From the NCBI GenBank assembly GCA_036505215.1, contig DASXTW010000048.1, positions 1 through 8,624 of the forward strand: 8,624 nt of DNA, in the 5' to 3' direction. The notes beneath the pieces were generated by a model, which did no database searches, was not told the DNA's origin, and saw nothing but the letters and a program-made list of their open reading frames with translations. This stretch comes from DASXTW01 sp036505215 (GTDB lineage Bacteria; Actinomycetota; UBA4738). Positions 5,907 through 8,624 of the stretch are shown one piece after another. Position numbers and translations under genes: made by a program. Numbering within the stretch: the first letter of the stretch is position 1; each line of letters starts with the position of its first letter.

Positions 5907-6374
5907 CTACGCGTCGGCCGTTCCGTCCGTGTCCGGCCTCACCGAGAGCACCATCCGAAGACTCATCCCCTTGCCTTCGAGAGGCGTGATGGCAACCTCG
6001 TCGACCAGCCCCCGGATGATGGGAAGGGACAGCACCCGGTCGAACGGCAACTCGTCCGTGTCGATCTCCGTAGGTGGCCCCTCGACCGCGCGCTCCACTC
6101 CATTCCCCGGATCGATCATCTCGAGCACCACGCGATCGGGCTCCACCGAGGCGAAGAGCCGGACGGGCAAGCCTTCGCCCGGACCATCGGCGATGGCCGT
6201 GGTACAGGCCTCGGATACCGCCAGTTTCACGTCCTGGAGCAGGTCCTCGGGAAGATCGCGAAGGCGGATCAGGGCAGCCACGGCGTGCCGAGCCGTGCCG
6301 ACGAACTCGGGCTTGGGGGGGAACTCGAGCTCGAGCTCGGGGACGTCCTGGGCGCCGTTTCCGCCCGGCATCAT
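5907..6374 (-). CDS. RsbW/SpoIIAB-like anti-sigma ATPase with altered N-box
   Basis: A 155-residue protein of the GHKL (HATPase_c) anti-sigma kinase type. Seen: a helix leading into the N-box region (DVKLAVSEACTTAIADG, 48-64), a G1-type box DPGNG (88-92) with its Asp, a helix LSLPIIRGLVDEVAI (115-129), and a glycine-rich GKGMSLRMVL (134-143) like the G2 box. Active members hold Mg-ATP with Glu and Asn of an E-x3-N N-box; here the Asn position is Thr (E55 present, T59 in place of Asn). ATP-Mg binding or kinase activity may be weakened or lost. It overlaps the upstream STAS gene as ATGA, so the two are co-translated and likely bind each other in a partner switch that frees a sigma factor or other target. 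No sigma factor gene is in the window. Two ATGs in tandem (6374 and 6371) are possible starts. Confidence 0.85.
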   Translation of the reverse strand: MMPGGNGAQDVPELELEFPPKPEFVGTARHAVAALIRLRDLPEDLLQDVKLAVSEACTTAIADGPGEGLPVRLFASVEPDRVVLEMIDPGNGVERAVEGPPTEIDTDELPFDRVLSLPIIRGLVDEVAITPLEGKGMSLRMVLSVRPDTDGTADA

Positions 6375-6721
6375 GCCCCGGAGACCGGCTCCTTCAGGGC
6401 ATCGTCCACCGAGGCGTGCAGGGCGAAGGCTTTGTTCAGGCCGGTGATGTCGAAGATCTTCAGGATCTTGTCCTGCGTGGCCACGATGGCGAGGCTCCCT
6501 TCGCGGTTCTTGATTCGTTTCAGGCCTTCGACCAGAACACCGAGCCCCGTGGAGTCGAGGAAGTCCACCTTCTCCATGTCCACCACGATGCGCGTCGCGC
6601 CCCCGTCGACGAGGTCAACGATCGTTTGGCGTAGCCGGGGGGCGGTGTACACGTCGATCTCGCCCCGCAGGATGAGGACACTTGCGTCGCCCCGCGTCTG
6701 GGTCTCGACTTCGAGGTCCAT
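6371..6721 (-). CDS. STAS-domain anti-sigma factor antagonist (RsbV/SpoIIAA type)
   Basis: A single STAS domain of 116 residues, the usual length. It opens VETQTRGDASVLILRGEIDVYTAP and holds the phosphorylation-site segment VDMEKVDFLDSTGLGVLVEG, with Ser57 at the position of the SpoIIAA phospho-serine. The unphosphorylated form is expected to bind the cognate RsbW-like kinase, encoded next with an ATGA overlap, and so release its sigma factor. The ATG at 6721-6719 has no Shine-Dalgarno, and a -10-like box ends only 9 bases before it, which fits leaderless translation. The gene is divergent from the envelope gene pair at 6814. Confidence 0.93.
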   Translation of the reverse strand: MDLEVETQTRGDASVLILRGEIDVYTAPRLRQTIVDLVDGGATRIVVDMEKVDFLDSTGLGVLVEGLKRIKNREGSLAIVATQDKILKIFDITGLNKAFALHASVDDALKEPVSGA

Positions 6722-6730
6722 GGGACGCCC

Positions 6731-6759
6731 AGTCTACACCAGGGCCCCCTTGCGTTCCC
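6731..6759 (-). promoter_or_regulatory. Candidate promoter for the STAS-RsbW-AI-2E operon
   Basis: Minus strand GGGAAC (6759-6754), 17 bases, then TAGACT (6736-6731). The predicted RNA start falls about 3 bases before the STAS ATG, matching the absence of a Shine-Dalgarno there. GGAAC is the typical -35 of ECF sigma factors, while TAGACT looks more like a housekeeping -10, so the sigma class is not decided. Confidence 0.35.
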
Positions 6760-6775
6760 TCGACTCGGGCGGTCG

Positions 6776-6804
6776 TTGTAATTCGGTCGTCCGGCCGCTA
6801 ACCT
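6776..6804 (+). promoter_or_regulatory. Candidate promoter for the envelope gene pair
   Basis: TTGTAA (6776-6781), 17 bases, then TAACCT (6799-6804). The -35 matches TTGACA at four positions and the -10 matches TATAAT at three. RNA would start near 6811-6814, at the ATG itself, and no Shine-Dalgarno is visible, so the message may be leaderless. Confidence 0.3.
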
Positions 6805-6813
6805 CCCTGCCCG

Positions 6814-7608
6814 ATGCGCCCCGCGCCACCAAGTGAACCTCCCGCGAATACGGACTCGTTCCCCCAGGACGACCGCACCGGGGTCCCGGCTGGCCCCGGA
6901 AACAATGAACGACAGTCGGGATGGTGGTGGGCCGTCCGAATCGGCCTGGCTGTTGTCGCATTCGGGATGATCGTGGCCGGCGCGATCGTGCTCTTCGGTG
7001 GAGGCGGCCCGTCTATTGGCCCCAGCCATCCCTCTCCGCCTCCTCCACCGCGAGAGGCGTTCGTGTTTCCGCTTTCCAAGACCAGCGCGATCTCCACGGG
7101 GAAGGGAAATGCCGCTGCCGCGCGAGACGCCGCGGCCAAGGTCCAGAGCACTCTGTCTGCTTTCTACGATGCGGCGTTCATGGATCCGAAGACGTGGAAA
7201 CAGGGCCTGCCGCCGGCCGCGTGGAACGCGTTCGCCGACCCGGTTCAGGAGCAGGCCAAGTCGGATGCCGGGTCGCTGACTCTCGGCGAGACCGGCTCGA
7301 GCATCGACCGACTTTCGGTCACCGACGCTTCGCTCTCCGTGCGCGTGCTCCTCGACCCAAGGGGTCGGCCCCAGGCCGCCATCGCCATCGTGGCGTTCGA
7401 CGCCTCGGGGACGCTCAGCGGCGGCGAGGCCGTGCTGGTGTCCAACCGGGCGAGCTTCCTCCTGCGACCCGGAGGTGGGGGCAGATGGCTCGTGGTCGGT
7501 TACCCGAGCGCGAAGACCGAAGTGGAGACGCCCTCCCCCACACCGTCCCCGGGCGCCAGCGCCTCGTCCACCCCGAGCGGATCGCCCTCCCCCGGAGGCA
7601 GCCCGTGA
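6814..7608 (+). CDS. Membrane-anchored protein of unknown function with Pro/Ser-rich tail
   Basis: Not recognised as a named family. The 264 residues show: a short Pro-rich cytoplasmic N-terminus (1-36), one membrane segment (about 38-62), a Pro-rich linker (66-79), a folded region (about 85-235) and a low-complexity Pro/Ser/Thr/Gly tail (239-264, TPSPTPSPGASAS-like). With this topology most of the protein lies outside the membrane. In the folded part, a helical piece with LSAFYDAAFMDPKTWKQG and a strand-rich end with FLLRPGGGGRWLVVGYPSAK resemble the layout of NTF2-like/Mce-associated domains; that is a guess from pattern only. There are no cysteines. It overlaps the LCP gene by 4 bases (GTGA), so the two are translated together and a role in cell-wall or surface-polymer assembly is plausible. 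The start ATG lacks a Shine-Dalgarno. Confidence 0.8.
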   Translation: MRPAPPSEPPANTDSFPQDDRTGVPAGPGNNERQSGWWWAVRIGLAVVAFGMIVAGAIVLFGGGGPSIGPSHPSPPPPPREAFVFPLSKTSAISTGKGNAAAARDAAAKVQSTLSAFYDAAFMDPKTWKQGLPPAAWNAFADPVQEQAKSDAGSLTLGETGSSIDRLSVTDASLSVRVLLDPRGRPQAAIAIVAFDASGTLSGGEAVLVSNRASFLLRPGGGGRWLVVGYPSAKTEVETPSPTPSPGASASSTPSGSPSPGGSP

Positions 7609-8585
7609 GGCTCTCTGCTGGACGACCCATCGGTGGGACCCGCTTCAACCACGCACGGCGAAGGCCGCGCCCGCTCCTACGAGGAGCGGGGGCGATGCTC
7701 GCGCTTGCGGTCGCCGCGACGGTAACGGTCGGGGGTCTGGGGACGACCGGCCGATCTGGCCGAGCCCGGCCCGTGGACTTCGTGGAGATTCACTCGGCTC
7801 ACGGCGCCTCGTATGTGCCGGCCCTTCAGGGGAAGCGTCCGCTGTTCATCCTGGCGCTGGGAAGCGACGCCCGGCCCGGCCAGAGCATCACCCGGCAGCG
7901 CTCGGACTCGATCCATATCATCGGCGTCGACCTCAAGCGCCATCGCGCCACGATCCTGGGGTTCCCCCGCGATTCCTGGGTCCACATCCCCGGCCACGGC
8001 ACGACCAAGATCAACACGGCGATGACACTGGGCGGCCCGCCGCTGACGGTGAGGACCATCGAGAGCATCACCGGCATCCGCATCGACTTCTGGATACTCA
8101 CATCGTTCGGGGGGCTGATCCGGATGGTCAATGGGGTCGGCGGCTTCAAGGTCTACGTGCCCCGCCCGATGCACGATCGGTTCTCGGGAGCCAACTTCAG
8201 GAAGGGAACCCAGCACTTCAGCGGACGGGAGGCTCTGGCCTTCGCTCGGGACCGCCACGACGTCCCGGGCGGAGACTTCGGCCGCTCCAGGAATCAGGGA
8301 CGGCTGATGCTCGCCGCGCTGTCCCAGCTCCACAGGGTTTTCAAGAACAGTCCGGGCAGGATCTTCGAATGGATCGCGGTGGGATGGCGCAACATCCGCA
8401 CCGACCTCAGCGTGAACACGCTCCTGGACCTGGCCCTGACCGCGACCTCCATTCCTCCGAAGAACGTGAGGAACCTGGTCGTGCCGGCGAGGACCGGGCA
8501 GGTCGGGGCGGCCAGCGTCGTGTTCATCTCGAGCTCGGCTCGCCGGATCTATGCGGACATGCGCCGAGACGGGGTCGTGGGTTGA
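7605..8585 (+). CDS. LytR-CpsA-Psr (LCP) family envelope protein
   Basis: LCP proteins are membrane-anchored, extracytoplasmic enzymes that transfer lipid-linked glycopolymers (teichoic acid, capsule or arabinogalactan-type) onto peptidoglycan. The 326 residues hold a basic N-terminus, one signal-anchor segment (about 29-46) and a complete LCP domain. Its motifs are LGSDARPG (85-92, D88 and R90), RSDSIHIIGVD (99-109, R99 and D101), LGFPRDSWVHIPG (118-130, R122 and D123), KINTA (135-139) and the C-terminal ALAFARDRHD (210-219) with DFGRSRNQGR (224-233). These Arg/Asp residues bind the polyprenyl pyrophosphate and Mg2+. The GTG at 7605 overlaps the previous stop as GTGA and has GGAGG 6 bases upstream. 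There is no LytR_C domain after the core, which is common for short members. A long in-frame extension upstream is rejected because it runs antisense to sense in the preceding gene's other frame. Confidence 0.94.
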   Translation: MRLSAGRPIGGTRFNHARRRPRPLLRGAGAMLALAVAATVTVGGLGTTGRSGRARPVDFVEIHSAHGASYVPALQGKRPLFILALGSDARPGQSITRQRSDSIHIIGVDLKRHRATILGFPRDSWVHIPGHGTTKINTAMTLGGPPLTVRTIESITGIRIDFWILTSFGGLIRMVNGVGGFKVYVPRPMHDRFSGANFRKGTQHFSGREALAFARDRHDVPGGDFGRSRNQGRLMLAALSQLHRVFKNSPGRIFEWIAVGWRNIRTDLSVNTLLDLALTATSIPPKNVRNLVVPARTGQVGAASVVFISSSARRIYADMRRDGVVG

Positions 8586-8598
8586 GCCCCGGCGGGGC
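8586..8598. terminator. Short GC hairpin after the LCP gene
   Basis: GCCCC GGC GGGGC directly after the LCP stop codon. It has 5 bp and no T-run, so it is at best a weak or factor-assisted terminator. Confidence 0.25.
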
Positions 8599-8603
8599 GA
8601 CGA

Positions 8604-8624
8604 CTACAGCCTGACCAGCACGAA
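8604..8624 (-). CDS. Possible C-terminal end of a convergent gene
   Basis: On the minus strand the last 21 bases read FVLVRL followed by TAG. A convergent gene ending here would fit the position just past the LCP gene and the hairpin at 8586-8598. Six codons are too few to identify a product, and the reading could be chance. Confidence 0.15.
   Translation of the reverse strand, partial: FVLVRL

Noticed and set aside
4529..5989. Long plus-strand open frame of 486 codons
   Set aside because: Antisense shadow of the terC leader and AI-2E-family gene in GC-rich DNA; composition dominated by His, Gln, Asp and Arg with no domain.
6921..7604. Long open frame joined to the LCP gene upstream
   Set aside because: It overlaps the well-formed membrane-anchored protein gene in another frame and is Arg-rich; the GTG at 7605 has a Shine-Dalgarno and leads into a signal anchor.
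1..8624. CRISPR arrays, tRNA or rRNA genes, transposase or integrase genes
   Set aside because: No spaced direct repeats, no tRNA-like cloverleaf and no transposase or integrase motifs were seen on either strand.

Overview
The window is GC-rich, tightly packed bacterial DNA, probably from an uncultured actinomycete-like or chloroflexotal lineage. The evidence for this is the codon use, GTG/TTG starts, 4-bp ATGA/GTGA gene overlaps, an RsbV/RsbW-type partner-switching pair, a LytR-CpsA-Psr (LCP) envelope protein and a membrane pyrophosphatase. The taxonomic call is an inference, because no rRNA or other marker gene is present.

Layout: from 1 to about 6721 every gene reads on the minus strand. 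In transcription order (right to left) these are: a STAS anti-sigma antagonist (6721-6371); an RsbW-like ATPase (6374-5907); an AI-2E/PerM family membrane protein (5896-4727); a yybP-ykoY manganese riboswitch (about 4714-4575) in front of a TerC-family metal exporter (4569-3643); a fluoride riboswitch with its own terminator (about 3617-3551); a deletion scar joining the first 85 codons of a dynamin-like GTPase to the last third of an MFS transporter (3548-2930); a leader with two strong hairpins; a two-CBS-domain protein (2719-2276) overlapping an ArsB/NhaD-type ion transporter (2279-987); and the N-terminal 289 residues of a proton/sodium-pumping pyrophosphatase (hppA, 867 to window edge). 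From 6814 the plus strand carries a membrane-anchored protein of unknown function (6814-7608) that overlaps an LCP-family protein (7605-8585).

How it fits together: the minus-strand block reads as an ion and energy homeostasis region. A Mn-sensing RNA controls a Mn exporter by freeing its ribosome-binding site. A fluoride-sensing RNA acts by antitermination, and its first intact downstream genes are now a CBS-regulated ion transporter and possibly the fluoride-sensitive PPi pump. The original riboswitch targets seem to have been destroyed by a deletion, or the contig is misassembled there. The most interesting points are the fluoride riboswitch with its broken target, the possible rewiring of CBS-NhaD to fluoride control, two ion riboswitches flanking one gene, and an RsbW-like ATPase whose N-box asparagine is replaced. 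No CRISPR array, tRNA, rRNA or intact mobile element was seen.
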